A DNA stretch of 64,000 nt, from the NCBI GenBank assembly GCA_037349315.1, contig JBAIAC010000024.1, positions 38,785,501 through 38,849,500 of the forward strand. Direction: 5' to 3'. The position numbers and the translations under genes were made by a program. Source of the stretch: Chelydra serpentina. Taxonomy: Eukaryota; Chordata; Testudines; Chelydridae. The notes under the pieces are model-generated. The model did no database searches. It was not told where the DNA came from and saw nothing but the letters and a program-made list of their open reading frames with translations. Below, in pieces: positions 11,859-22,965 of this stretch. Position 1 is the first letter of the stretch; each line of letters opens with the position of its first letter.

Positions 11859-12703
11859 TGTGACAGATATAGCAATTTCCTGCAATAAACTTGAAAAACT
11901 TTACTGTATCAAGTTTATGTATTATTGTGGGCTAGGGTTGTATGTAACATCTCTAGGGGGAAGATGTGATTGATGTAACAACAGAGACTTCAAAAGAAAA
12001 TGTACCAGACGAGTACGCACTTTTGGGACAATAAGTGTTAACTGTATTTCTTGGAGATTCCCTAGGGAGAGGTTAATGCAAATTACCCAACCCCGGTTAT
12101 GCAAAAACCACACCTGTTGAAGCTATACTCTGAGGAGAGGGTCTTAGTCTGCTGATTACCTGTTACTGAAGGCCAAGATCAAAGGCCCAAGCAGTATAAA
12201 GAAACACCTGCTCTACTCAGCCTGGGCTCTGAATAGAGACAGCAATGAACCTGTAACCATGGGTAAAAGCCAGTTGTGGGTTTTGAAGGACTGATACCTA
12301 CCAGAGCCTGAGGTTGGAGTTGGGGTGACCTCTGGTAAGCTTTTTAGCATGCATGTAGATTCTTTTATTGTTTTTAATATGATATAATGCCTTCACCTTA
12401 AGAATAAATGTGCTTGCTTATAACGAGTTGTGTGATAACTTATAATTGTGGGAAATATACTAGGTACAAGCTCTAGAGAGAAAGCAAAGCACAGATACTG
12501 GCCTTTTAGGCAGTCTGGTATGCTGGGAATATCACAGTATAAGCACTGAACTATGCAGCCTGGAAAACCTCTGGTCAGGAGAGAGAGAGAGACACGGGTA
12601 TCCACATAGGAGAGGTGATGGCTGTGAGCCGGAAACCTTTAGGTGCATCCCCTTGGTGGACCACGAGGTGGGAATATAGGTACAGTTGCCCTGAACTGTG
12701 ACA
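11859..12703 (+). mobile_element. Probable solo LTR of a retrovirus-like element
   Basis: It begins tgtgacagatatagc and ends gaactgtgaca, giving TG...CA ends. It contains a TATA-like tataaaga near 12197 and an aataaa near 12403, in the order expected for U3, R and U5. No matching flanking duplication is evident (tatg on the left, acat on the right), so the exact ends are uncertain. It is non-coding. Confidence 0.5.
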
Positions 12704-13144
12704 ACATATACAATAAAAATCCTGCAGTCTCTACCATCACTGTCTTTTTTCTAGAGGACTTTGCAAACAAATGCCTGTTTTCTCTTAGCATGCTAGGTTT
12801 GATCCTGCTCCCACTGAAGATGATGGGAATCTTTCCTTTAATTTTAATGGGAGTTGTTTTGGGTTGTTACTTAGAATCTGTTGCATGATTGTCATCATTT
12901 CCTTGTTTTAGGGAAACAAACATTCATCTATTTTTTGATGAAGTGTCCGATGATACTTAGTCATCTATTGCTCAAGATACTAAAGAAATGGATCATGTAA
13001 GTACGCAGCAATGTTTTTGGTATAATGCTAGGAATACTGTCCTGTCTATAGCAATGCCATTAAGAACTTAGTTTTTCTTTAAAAATGTGTGTTCAGAAAC
13101 ACTACTTACAGTGCCACCAATTACAGCTTCAAAATTTCCTTTTA

Positions 13145-13265
13145 AGTACTGATTGTTATTTATTATTTCTTTTGCAGTAGCACCTGAGAACCCCAATCAA
13201 GGATCAGGGCCCTATTGTGCCAACCACTGTACAGAAAAGTAAAGAGATTATCACTGCCCCAGAGA
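13145..13265. repeat. Ancient interspersed repeat fragment, also at 27.03 kb
   Basis: The text agtagcacctgagaacccca followed by atcagggccctattgtgcca and ctgccccagagagctca resembles a conserved amniote LINE/SINE remnant. The cagcccctgccttaaagagc part recurs near 27060-27100. I cannot name the family with confidence. Confidence 0.35.
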
Positions 13266-13372
13266 GCTCACACACTGCATGTCAGACAGGCCGTACCAGC
13301 TGGATGAAACAGATAAACTCTGTGGGGCTAGGATAGGGTAGATGACGCAACAATAAAATGAACACAGACTTA

Positions 13373-13667
13373 GGCCTGGTCTACACTAACCCCCCCTGTC
13401 GAACTAAGATACGCAACTTCAGCTACGTTAATAACGTAGCTGAAGTCGAAGTATCTTAGTTCGATCTTCAAAGCACTTACCGCGGGTCCACACGTGGCGG
13501 GCAGGCTCCCCCGTCGACAGCACTTACTCCTCGCGGCGAGCAGGAGTACCGATGTCGACGTCGCGCACTTCCGGGATCGATTTATCGCATCTAGACAAGA
13601 CGCGATAAATCGAACCCAAAAGATCGATTACTCACCGCCGAAGCAGCGGGTAAGTATAGACGTACCC
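13373..13667. mobile_element. PIF/Harbinger-type foldback MITE, target duplication TTA
   Basis: The left end ggcctggtctacacta and the right end agtatagacgtaccc are inverted relatives. TTA flanks both sides (13370-13372 and 13668-13670), the 3-bp duplication typical of PIF/Harbinger. A long hairpin (about 13398-13465) pairs gaactaagatac...cttcagctacgtta with taacgtagctgaag...gtatcttagttc. Similar ends occur in the larger Harbinger element at 16412-17724. The many CpG sites suggest a fairly young copy. Confidence 0.85.
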
Positions 13668-14436
13668 TTAGCAAAAAAGGAGAAGTCACAACTCACCACT
13701 TATTTAACCAATGCCAGGCAGGAGCATGTTAACAGGCATAACAGGAGAGGAAGTTTTTAAAGAAGGATTTAGCTGGTGGCTTTCTTAATTATGACATCAA
13801 CTTTTTCCCCATGCAACCAGGTGGAAGGGGAGAACATGTGCTTGAGGGAAAAGCCAGCTGGTGGGTGATTAAGGCTGCCATGATTGGCAGAGCAATGGTT
13901 GGAATCGATGACTCCACAAGCTAGTAGATCTGCATTATTCTCTGAAGTCTTGAAAGAACAGATTAAAACAGAGATTTTAAAAAGTGAAACCTTTCAATCA
14001 TTTATTTTAGAAAATTGCCTGTTACTTAAAAGCTAAACCAGGTTTTGTCAACATAGTAAACATAGATATACTGTACTTCTCTGAACTCACCCAAACGGAG
14101 AACTACTTGGCCACTGGCCTGCATTAGGTGAGTGCACCTCCAGGAGGGTCTGGGCTGCAAGAGGGATTGGGGCTCAAGAGGTACAGTGTTGCCCCAAGTT
14201 TTGCAGTGCACTTGAGCATACACGTTGCACCATCCATTAGGCTAGTACAGCTTGCATTACTGTCTGCACTTGCACAGCTCCATGAACTGGGGTGTCTGGA
14301 GGGTGAAAGGACATGCCCTTCTCCCCTCCCCACCCGCCTTAGGGTAGTTTGAGCACTGAGGCAGAGAGCAGTCCCTGCACTTATCCAAATGTAATGACTG
14401 CGACTGTCCCTATGCTTTTTACTGGCAGCACAAGAG

Positions 14437-14823
14437 CAGGGGCAGCAAGTTGTATGGGCCCATGGTGCCCGGGATCCAGCAAATTCAGGGCTGGGGAGGG
14501 GCCTCCACTCCCCCGGAGCTCACTGCTGCCAGCGGGGAGAGGGCTGGGGGAAGTCCTCCTCTCTGGCCCCCAGCCCCTGGGGATCCTGCCTGCTGCACCC
14601 CAAACTCCTCATCCCTGGCCCGGCCCCATGCCCCATATCCCCGCCCACACTCCAACTCTCTGTCCCAGCCCCATGCCCCGCACCCAAACTTCTTCCCAGA
14701 GCCTGCACCCCAAGCCCCTTCCCGCACCCAAACTCCCTCCCAAAGCCTTAGGCAGGTGTGAGGGGGGTGGGACTTGGACCCATTCTGGGCACCACCAAAA
14801 ATTATACAAACCTGCCACCCCTG
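14437..14823. mobile_element. hAT MITE with near-perfect 8-bp duplication CACAAGRG
   Basis: The left end is caggggcagcaagttgtatg; the right end aaacctgccacccctg is its inverse with a few changes. The flanks CACAAGAG (14429-14436) and CACAAGGG (14824-14831) differ at one base. The C-rich interior yields several long chance open frames on both strands that should not be taken as genes. Confidence 0.75.
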
Positions 14824-14831
14824 CACAAGGG

Positions 14832-16408
14832 GAGTGTCCAAAGGGTCTTTGCATTCCACCTTTGCTTTTCCCTGCATGGGAAGATGACTACGCTTTCCCT
14901 GGGGCCTCATCTGTTCCCTCTTCCTGAATGGCCACTTCATCTCTTGTATCCCAGAAGGGATATAACTATGCCTGCCACAATGAATCAACTAAACTTCGGG
15001 AGCTCTGTGCAGGGCTCTAGCAGCTAACAACACATGAACTGGAAGAAACGTGCCGTCTTGTTGCACTGCTCATCTGGCTTGCTCAGGCATTCAACTCCAT
15101 CTCTTCTCTATATTGCTCTCAGTTCCTAGCTCCTTCCCTGCCAATTATTTATATCCCCTTCTCCCTTGGGATTCAGGTGCTAGCTGCAACATCAGCATTC
15201 TCCTAAGGAACTCCTGTGTTCCAGGTTTGTCTAGCTGCCAGGTAGCTTGCATCCAGAGTATTAGATGGCTGACTCCCTTTGCAATTCTGACTGTGGGGGC
15301 AAGGGCATCTGGGTGTATAGGACAATGGTTTAAACACCAACCCCTGCTGCTTTCCAGATACCATGTACAGTTCCTCCATCCTACCACATCTATTTTAAAA
15401 ACCCAAAATTATCCTAGTAATAAATATTGTATTTTTAAAACAGTTAAAAATTTCCCACTTTAAAAGCTGTTTAAATAATATATAAGAATTTGATAGATGT
15501 TAACATTTTGGAAATCTTCACCTAATCTATATATTTATGCACATTAACATTTAATTGCACTCTTTTTATATTTGTTTATAATCTTTTCAGTCCATTATGA
15601 CTATCAGTCAGGACCCTGCCACTACTATGAAATGATGACTTCTCTTAATTTACATTTCATAATGTCTAAATTACCTACTTCCAAGTAGACAAAGATGCTC
15701 TTGTCGAACGCAATACACTTTCTGATGTCAGCAGCATGATTTGCTTAAATCATGATGGACAGATGGGACTGATTTAAGTTTCCCATCTGGATCCTTTTTT
15801 CCAACTAGTGGAAGATCAGAAATATGAAATGTGGACACTTACTGTAATGCGATTATAGACAAAATCCATGATTTTATTGTAAAACTACAGGACATTACCT
15901 TTGGGAGTCTACAAGGGTAAAAGGAGGGTCTTAGATGCTACCTCCATGAGGGAGCATGCTACCAATGATAAGACCATAGCAGCTAGACCTAAAGGTATAT
16001 ATTGTTGAAGCTGCTTACTTAGGTCCAATTTATGCCATCCTTAACTACCTTGAGTATTGCCTTACTTTGCAAGTAGACTCCCACTAAAATCAGGGAGACT
16101 ACTCAAGGAGTAAGGTAACACTCATCTTGAGTAAGATGGCAGAACCTGGCTCCATAGTTATGGGAAGAAAGTGACAAATATGTTCCTACCATCTTTTTTA
16201 TTTACTGTTGTAAAGAGTTTCCAGCTACTGGATGGGAGCAGAATTACTTGGCTCTGTGCCACAAGCACTATACTGCTAGTAAGTACTGGAGATATTCCTT
16301 TAGCTCAAGTGGCAAGAACCTGTGCTATTGGTGCAAAAAGATCTGAGCTTTACCTGCTGCAGCCATGAAGTTCTGAGTGGCTGTGAGGTGCAGCATAGTG
16401 ACACAATT
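14832..16408. other. No gene recognised
   Basis: Short frames only. The sequence is AT-rich from about 15400 onward and shows no repeat structure I can identify. Confidence 0.45.
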
Positions 16409-16448
16409 TCAGGCCTGGTTTACACTACAAAGTTAGGTCGACATAAGC

Positions 16449-16766
16449 CAGGAATCTCAAACTCAAATCACCACGAGGGCCACATGAGAACTAGTAAATT
16501 GGCCTGAGGGCCGCATCACTGACACCTTTTCATACAATGATACAAAAGTATAGTCAAAAATGAAAAATAAGAGTAATATAGTATTCTATTAAAAGTCAAT
16601 GTATTAACTTTTTAAAAACTGTAATGCAAAGAGGGGTTTTAATAAAATATAGACACTCAGTAATGTTTGGAGCTTGGTTGCCAGTGGAGTCGGCGCCTAT
16701 GGCAGGCCGCAGGAAATAACTCCGCGGGCCGCATGCGGCCCACGGGTAGCGTGTTTGAGACCCCTG
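16449..16766. mobile_element. hAT MITE nested in the Harbinger element, 8-bp duplication ACATAAGC
   Basis: It starts caggaatctcaaactcaaat and ends gtgtttgagacccctg, inverted relatives of each other. It is flanked by perfect ACATAAGC copies (16441-16448, 16767-16774). The same family (ctcaaactcaaat...cacgagggcc at the left, gggacccctg at the right) occurs at 32960-33639. Its interior near 16687-16700 contains agtcggcgcctatgg, the end sequence of a different hAT family present at 21, 25.5 and 32 kb. Confidence 0.9.
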
Positions 16767-17119
16767 ACATAAGCCGTGTAGGTCAATTTAATAATGTATG
16801 TGTCTACACTACTGAGTCCCTTCCGCCGACCTAAAGAGCCTGTAAAGTCAACTTCTGTACTCCACCTCCACGAGAGCTGTAGCACTTGATTCAACATCCA
16901 CGGGGATAGTATAGACACTGCGTTGTGTAATTCGAATGACTTGGCCTCCAGGAGAGGTCCCACAGTGTTCCACTGTGACCACTCTGGAGAGCGCTTTCAA
17001 CTCCACAGCATGTCAGCCAGGTACATAGGAAACAACCGCCCCCCTGTTAAAGCCCTGGGAACTTTTGAATTTTCATTTCCTGTTTGATCAGCATGGAGAG
17101 CTCACCAGCATAGCTGATC

Positions 17120-17368
17120 ATGGATGCTCAAGGCTGCAAACGCGCTCCAGCATGGAGTACACAGGAGGTGCTGGATCTTATTGCTGTGTGGGGAGAAAAG
17201 TCTGTGCAGGCAGAGCTCCGATCCAGCAAAAGAAACACTAACATCTATGCCAAAATCGCACAGGGCATGGAGGAGAAGGGCTACACCAGGGACACGCAGC
17301 AGTGGCGCATAAAAATAAAGGTGCTTTGGCAAGCATATCATGCTTGCCGTGCTATTGCGTCTGTGTAG
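17120..17368 (+). CDS. Truncated Myb/SANT-like (trihelix type) DNA-binding protein of Harbinger element
   Basis: The 82-residue frame contains RAPAWSTQEVLDLIAVWGEK and later QQWRIKIKVLWQAYHACR. The spacing of tryptophans at about 12, 24, 62 and 70 and the helical pattern are those of the Myb/SANT-like domain proteins that PIF/Harbinger elements encode beside their transposase. In that family the protein helps bring the transposase to the element ends in the nucleus; here this is knowledge of the family, not shown by the sequence. The frame ends soon after the domain, so the C-terminal region usually following it is missing. No transposase partner is present. It is probably a non-functional relic, though the domain itself is unbroken. 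Confidence 0.65.
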   Translation: MDAQGCKRAPAWSTQEVLDLIAVWGEKSVQAELRSSKRNTNIYAKIAQGMEEKGYTRDTQQWRIKIKVLWQAYHACRAIASV

Positions 17369-17727
17369 GTAACCCAGGCTTAGGAAAAAAGGTATGAAAA
17401 AGGCTTGGTTTCTTTGCTGTTGATTTCAGGGAGGGAGGCAAGAGCATCATGGCACGCTAACGCCATGTTCCCATAACCACCCGTGCAAATGTTTTGGTCC
17501 CATGAGGCATTGCAAGCCCAACCCAAAATTCCACTCAGCTACAAGCACTGTGGGAGAGCTACCCACAGTGCAGTGCTCTGTGAGTCAATGCAAGCCCTGC
17601 TAGCAAGGATGCACTCTGCCAACACAATGAGCATAGTGGAGACATGCACGATCGACTTGCTTAAATCAGAGGTTCAATGTTGACTTACATAAAATCGACT
17701 TAACTTTGTAGTGTAGACATGGCCTCA

Positions 17728-20700
17728 GACTGCTGAGTGGCTGCACAGTTGTTACAGTACTTCTGCAGAATAATCAGATCTGAATTAGATATTGTCATCT
17801 TTCTATTTACTTAGCAATTTCCCAGCCCTAACCACACACAGTAAAAACATTGGCCAATCCTGTCTCCTTCATGGAATTAATCTGAATACAATCACATGTT
17901 AGGACAATTTTTCTATTCAAGAGCATATTTAATTGATTTTTGTGCCCATCCTTTTCTCCCTTCATCTTGTCATAAACGCTATAGCCACAGTATAAAATAC
18001 TGCTTATGTATCGGCTAGCATGAAACTGGTCTTGGATGATTGGGTTTGTGGGTGGGGGGTGGTTTCTTCCATGTAATTAAAACTTTTTAAAAACACAATC
18101 ACGAGGCCCAATTCTCCTCTGTCTGATACTGATAGTTTAAGAGTAATGTCATTCAAGTCTATGGAGTTACACCACTGTAAACTGGGTATAAATGAGAGGA
18201 CAACTGGGCCCCTTATTCGGTAAGAGAGAAAAGGAGACATTTCATTGTAAATTTCCAATATACAATTATATTTGTTTTACAAGTTAATTCACATTTAATT
18301 CTTTTAAATGTACTTTAAACAGGCTTTTCTATTAACCAGTGTCTGGATAGTAGAAGTTGAACCATCTGTCACTAATTCTCCTAGTGGGTGTACCTAAGAT
18401 TAGGCAGATGTGAGTAATTTAGATCTGTAGCAGTTTGGCCTTGGTTTTCTGCGTACTGCACTTTTAAAACTTAAAAGCTCAAAAGTCCACAGAGGCAGGA
18501 ATCCATCGTGTGTCCACTTCAATGCAGCCATCACAAAGGAGATACAAACACTGTGAGTCCTCTTCTGGAGACTGTACTTCTGTGCTTTGTTTGCTTATAA
18601 AGCAGCAATCATTCTGACTGAAAATATCAGTTTGCTTTCTGTTTATGGAAAAGCAGAACGTCAGGATAGGCTTTCCCCACACTGTTTTAAGCTTGACATT
18701 GATACAGTATGATGATCTTTACACAATAGCATCAGTAAACTTTGAATATACACCAGCTCACTTTCATATGTCACTAGCCTCCACTGAATTCTCCCTTATT
18801 TAAAATATTTTTACAAGGATGGGTAAGCATTTTTTTATTCACCCCAACATTAATAGATATGAGTTCTGAGTGTACAATTCAGATCTGAATTTCAAGCACA
18901 GCAAATTGGTATAACAGTTGTTTGCCATTAGTGACAGGATCCTGGAAAGATGCAATATTATGCAAACACTAGAGCAACCCAAATGGCATTACAACTACTT
19001 CTAGGAAGGATAAAAGGGAAATAGCAGTTCACAACATAAGTTAGGTTTAACTGAAAGACCCAAAGTCCCATCATTAGTCATTTAGCCTTTTAAACTATTA
19101 GTAATGACTTTAACTATCATCTCATATAAGAAGTTCTTTAATTTCTGATTTGCAGAGGATCACTCACCATACATAGATGTACAAAAATACATGCCTATGC
19201 TGAGTTATTGCATCTGTCAAAAGACTGTACATAGCTTGTCCGCATCTAATTATGTTGTAAGACCTTTTCATTAAAAGGAAATTGTCCTTTGAGTGGTTTT
19301 CATGGTTTGAAAGGTCAGATATATGTTAAAAGTGACAGAAAGATCTTAACCATTATGCTGTGGACAGAGAGGAGACAGAATAAAATAAAATCAAGATCAA
19401 GCTCCATAAGGAGTCTTTCTGAAGAAATGGATCATTGCACAATAGTAGCAGGAGCCAAAAAAACAAAAAGAAAAGCCAACAACCTGTTAAGGTTGAGCTG
19501 TCCCAAATACCCTAAGGAGGTCTGGATTGTGATGTGGGGTACTAGGAGCAATCCAAGAACTGAAACAGTTTGAAGATTCAGCACTATTCCACCAAGAATA
19601 GTCATGAGAAATGGGCGTGTAAGAGAGGAGGTAGCTGAATGCCCATACAGGAAAAATAAGCTTCCCAGCAAATTTTCAGTTTGGACTTTATGCCATTGAA
19701 ATTCTATTGCCTGTAGCAGCAGAACTGAGCAAGAAAGATCCTTCGCAACAATCACCCAAAAGAGAAACTTCCTACTCAGGAAAAGTACTTTTTGTCTGAA
19801 GTATAGGTGTTGATGTATAGGCAAAATGGGTTGGTTGCACTATGTATGCAACGTTTTATGTGACTCTACCTTTTATGGTATTTAACATTTCTACTGAAGC
19901 AATTCAAATTCATGTCTGGTATCCTGCTAATTTGTCTACTTTCTAAGATGAAGGTCTTGAGTGATCATATTGGATTTGCTATGATGTTAATGCATAACTG
20001 TTCAATATTGAAATTAGCTATGGCCTGAGTATGTGACACTAGTTAAGACTTAATGATTATGACTAGGTAATTAAATAATAGGGTTTTTTTTCCTACAACA
20101 CATCACACCAGAAGTTTAAATATGTATGAACTATGGGACAAAGGAAGACAGTTCAACTGTTTTCTGTACTGAAAAATCTCATGGAAATTACTATTTTGTG
20201 TAATTTTGTTTAAAAAAATATTTGGGAAGAGGGGAAAATAAGCAGGATAACTATGGACAGTGAAATGCTTTATCCATGAAGAACATTGTTTTCTTTCACT
20301 TCCCTTCCTTCTAAACAGCTGGCTTCAAGGAACTAAACTTAGCAAGTCTGAAGTGTAGGAAACCAGATAGCACATTCTGTAGCAGGGCAGGAAATATAAG
20401 GCTCAATGTGTTTGAGGTTAAGATTAATTCCTGACTTCCTCTGGGGCTATTTTAAACAGTGGTAAATAATAGCACGCTTTCTTGGAAGAAAAATGACAGA
20501 TGATCAAACATTGAATATGATCTGTATGTCAAGCATTTGTACCAATGTGATAGGTCTTTCCTTGAAGCATTGAGCAGGGAAGTATTTTGACATAGTGGCT
20601 CCTACTTCTCCTCATCTGTGTTTATTCAAAACATACTGGTAACTGGGAAAAGCTGAAGCACTGCCTGGGGATAACTGGCTGAACTAGCACATGCCTGCAG

Positions 20701-20936
20701 AAGAAGGGCAGCTGGAGCGGGCTTTGTTTTGGATTGTCAAAGGTTAACCTCTTACTGCCACCTCCGCCTCTTCGGAGTGACAGCAGGCACCTCGCTCACC
20801 TCCTGTATCATTCTCTGGGCAGACCAGATACAAAGCGTGATATAAAGCAGTCTAAAAATAAAGGAAAATACTCCCCCAACCCACTTCCTCATGTAAGGGT
20901 GAGGGAAGTACTCTCTCAGTCCCCACAGGTAGTTTG
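17728..20936. other. No gene recognised
   Basis: About 3.2 kb of AT-rich sequence. A stretch near 18100-18210 (caattctcctctg...gtctatggagttacacc...aactgggcccc) is partly self-complementary and looks like an old palindromic repeat. The longest frames (for example 19432-19824 minus and 19289-19573 plus) overlap each other and have no recognisable domain. Confidence 0.4.
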
Positions 20937-21075
20937 AGGCTGGTCTGCACTGGGAACTTACATCAGCATAGCTACATCGCTTGGGCAGGTGGATTACCTA
21001 TGCCGACAGGAGAACCTCTCCTGTTGGCATAGGCAGAACCTACACTGAAGCACTACAGCAGTGAAGTGGTTTGCC
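20937..21075. mobile_element. Degenerate MITE related to the one at 3.3 kb
   Basis: The left end ggctggtctgcactgg resembles the ggcctggtctacact end of the Harbinger MITEs. Inside is a hairpin near 20998-21032, tatgccgacaggaga and tctcctgttggcata, which matches in position and sequence the motif at 3478-3515. The right end is poorly preserved. Confidence 0.5.
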
Positions 21076-21083
21076 CTTCAGTT

Positions 21084-22715
21084 CATAGGTGCCAACTCCG
21101 TGGGTGCTCCGGGGCCCCCTCCACGCATGCCCGACTCACCTTCCGGGTTTCCTGCGCGGCGGGGGTCCCACACGGGCGGTGCTGGCAGCGACCCTGTCCC
21201 GCGTTGGCAGCAGGCAGCGCCGTTGGGCCCCACGCGGGGCGGGCGCTGGGGGCGGTGCTGGGAGAGGCTCCCTGCCCCGGAGCGGGCCTAGCAGCGCTTG
21301 GCGGGCAGGAGGAGCCGCGGACGGGACAGTGGCCGCAGCGTGGGGCCGGGCGCTGCGCGCCCTCAGCCGGCAAAGCCCCTGGGGCCGAGGGTGCCTGGGA
21401 CCCCCTGTCCCACCCAGCCTCCACCCTGGATCTCTGGGCTTCACCCCCAGACCCTCAAATCTCCACTCCAGGACCCCCAGCCAACCTCCAGCCTTCCACC
21501 TTACTCCTGCACATCCTCAACTGGACTCCCAGAACCCCAATCTCTCATCTGTCCCCTGGCATCCTCAGACCCCCCAGCCACCCCCAGCATTCCCTACTGG
21601 ACTCCCAGGACCCCACAACCTTCTGCTGAACCCTAGGGCATCCCCGGGACTCTTCCTAGGCTCCCCATCATCCTTCCCCAGGCTCCCTGCTCATAAGCAG
21701 TTACCCTGGGCCCTCTCACTCCCCCTGGGCATCCCCAGCCCCATCGTCTTCTAATCCCTCCATCATCCTCCTCTTTCACCCCCAGTCATCACCCCTGGAT
21801 ATCTCCAACCCCCTTAGCATCTGTAATGCTCCATCATTCTATATCCTCATCCCCCATCATCCCTTCTGGGTGTCTCCTACTCTCTCCTCCAGTCCCCCAT
21901 CATCTTCTCCTCAATCCCTTTTCACCTCCAAATCCTTGTCACTCCCCATAGCCCACCCCAACTCCCCTGCATCCCTTATCTCCCAAACACCCTATAATCC
22001 TTGGTCATACCCCTTCATAATCCCTCCATCACCTGCAGACCAATGTTATCTCCCATTCCCATCATTGCTGTCCCCAACCCTCCCAACTCCATGTCATCCA
22101 CTATATAACTCCTGACTCCCATCACCGTGCTCTTCCCTAGACTCCCATCATACCAGTCCCCAGTTCCCCATCCACTTTCTCTCATCAGTCTCCCATCACC
22201 TCAACCCTGCATCAAGCCCCTGGTCCCTCTCTATTATCCCTCGAAATCCAATCCCTTAAATCTCTGTCTTCCCCAAATCCCATATCCTCCCAAGTCCCTG
22301 TAACCTCCTGTCCATTCACCCAAGTCCTATACCCTCCAGTCTTCTAGTTTCCCTGTACCCACATATCCTTTTTCTAACTCCCCGTGGGCATGACCTCTGG
22401 CCCATTGAGAAGTCTCCCGTCAACCCTCTAGGTATTGGTGCTTGTTCTTAATTATTTTGCTTGTGTCTGCTGCTTCTGTTTCCTCAACTCATCCATTCAC
22501 AAGCAGCGCGTGGGATGGGCTCATGCTGGTGGGCTGATTGGTGGAGAAAGAGACATTGTCTCACCACAAAGCCCTGCCCATGCCTCCCTGGGGGGAGGGG
22601 GAGGGGATTTGGGGAAAGTCGGGGCCAGGGGGTGGAGTTGGGGCCGGGCCGGGGGTGGGGTTGGGGCGGGGCCAGGGGGAGCACCCAGCAGCGCCGACAA
22701 AAGTCGGCACCTATG
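21084..22715 (-). mobile_element. GC-rich hAT element, copy 1 (1632 bp), 8-bp duplication CTTCAGTT
   Basis: The ends are CATAGGTGCC and GGCACCTATG. Perfect CTTCAGTT copies flank it (21076-21083 and 22716-22723). The right end carries a sub-terminal hairpin (gccgac aaaa gtcggc) that in the copies at 25507 and 32013 lies at the left end. This copy is therefore inserted in the opposite orientation. It has no transposase; long frames at 21066-21754 are chance products of GC-rich DNA. It contains about 1 kb of pyrimidine-rich degenerate repeats. Confidence 0.85.
21420..22430 (+). repeat. Pyrimidine-rich degenerate minisatellite-like tract
   Basis: Inside the hAT element, the plus strand is dominated by C and T for about 1 kb, with loosely repeated units such as ctcccccatcatcc and ccccagactccc. 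Purines are scarce. The unit is too degenerate to give an exact period by eye. Confidence 0.6.
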
Positions 22716-22828
22716 CTTCAGTTCCTGCTCTTCGGTGCAAGGAAAGGCCAGGGCTTAATCAACTCCCACAGAAATCAACCCTCAACTTCAATGGCAAAAG
22801 ATGCTCAGTATATTGCAGTCACATTTAT

Positions 22829-22965
22829 GGCCAGATTTTCAAAAGAACTCACCACTCACAACTGGAGTCACATTTTCAAGAGTTATGCTCCCATTTAGAC
22901 ACCAAAGATCATCACCCATTAAGACTCCAACTTGCAGGGTGCTGAGCTCTTCTGAAAATCGGCCC
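22829..22965. repeat. Palindromic interspersed repeat
   Basis: The left arm ggccagattttcaaaagaac followed by tcaccactc is the inverse, with few changes, of the right arm gggtgctgagctcttctgaa followed by aatcggcc. This foldback organisation is MITE-like. No target duplication is assigned. Confidence 0.5.

Larger units (their letters stand above)
16412..17724 (+). mobile_element. PIF/Harbinger element, 3-bp target duplication TCA
   Basis: The left terminal repeat (ggcctggtttacactacaaa, then gttaggtcgac) and the right one (gtcgactt...aactttgtagtgtag, then acatggcc) are inverted copies over roughly 35 bp. TCA flanks both sides (16409-16411 and 17725-17727). The element carries a short Myb/SANT-like ORF on the plus strand but no Harbinger DDE transposase, so it is non-autonomous. 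A hAT MITE with its own 8-bp duplication is nested near the left end and must be younger. Confidence 0.85.

Noticed and set aside
14349..14988. Open frames up to 192 residues, proline-rich
   Set aside because: They overlap on both strands, follow a C-rich MITE interior and show no domain.
19289..19824. Overlapping plus (94 aa) and minus (130 aa) frames as a possible exon
   Set aside because: No recognisable domain, no splice-site pattern that I could support, and AT-rich composition typical of chance frames.
21066..21754. Long open frames up to 221 residues on both strands
   Set aside because: They lie inside a hAT element with verified 8-bp duplication, are low in complexity and overlap in several frames of GC-rich DNA.
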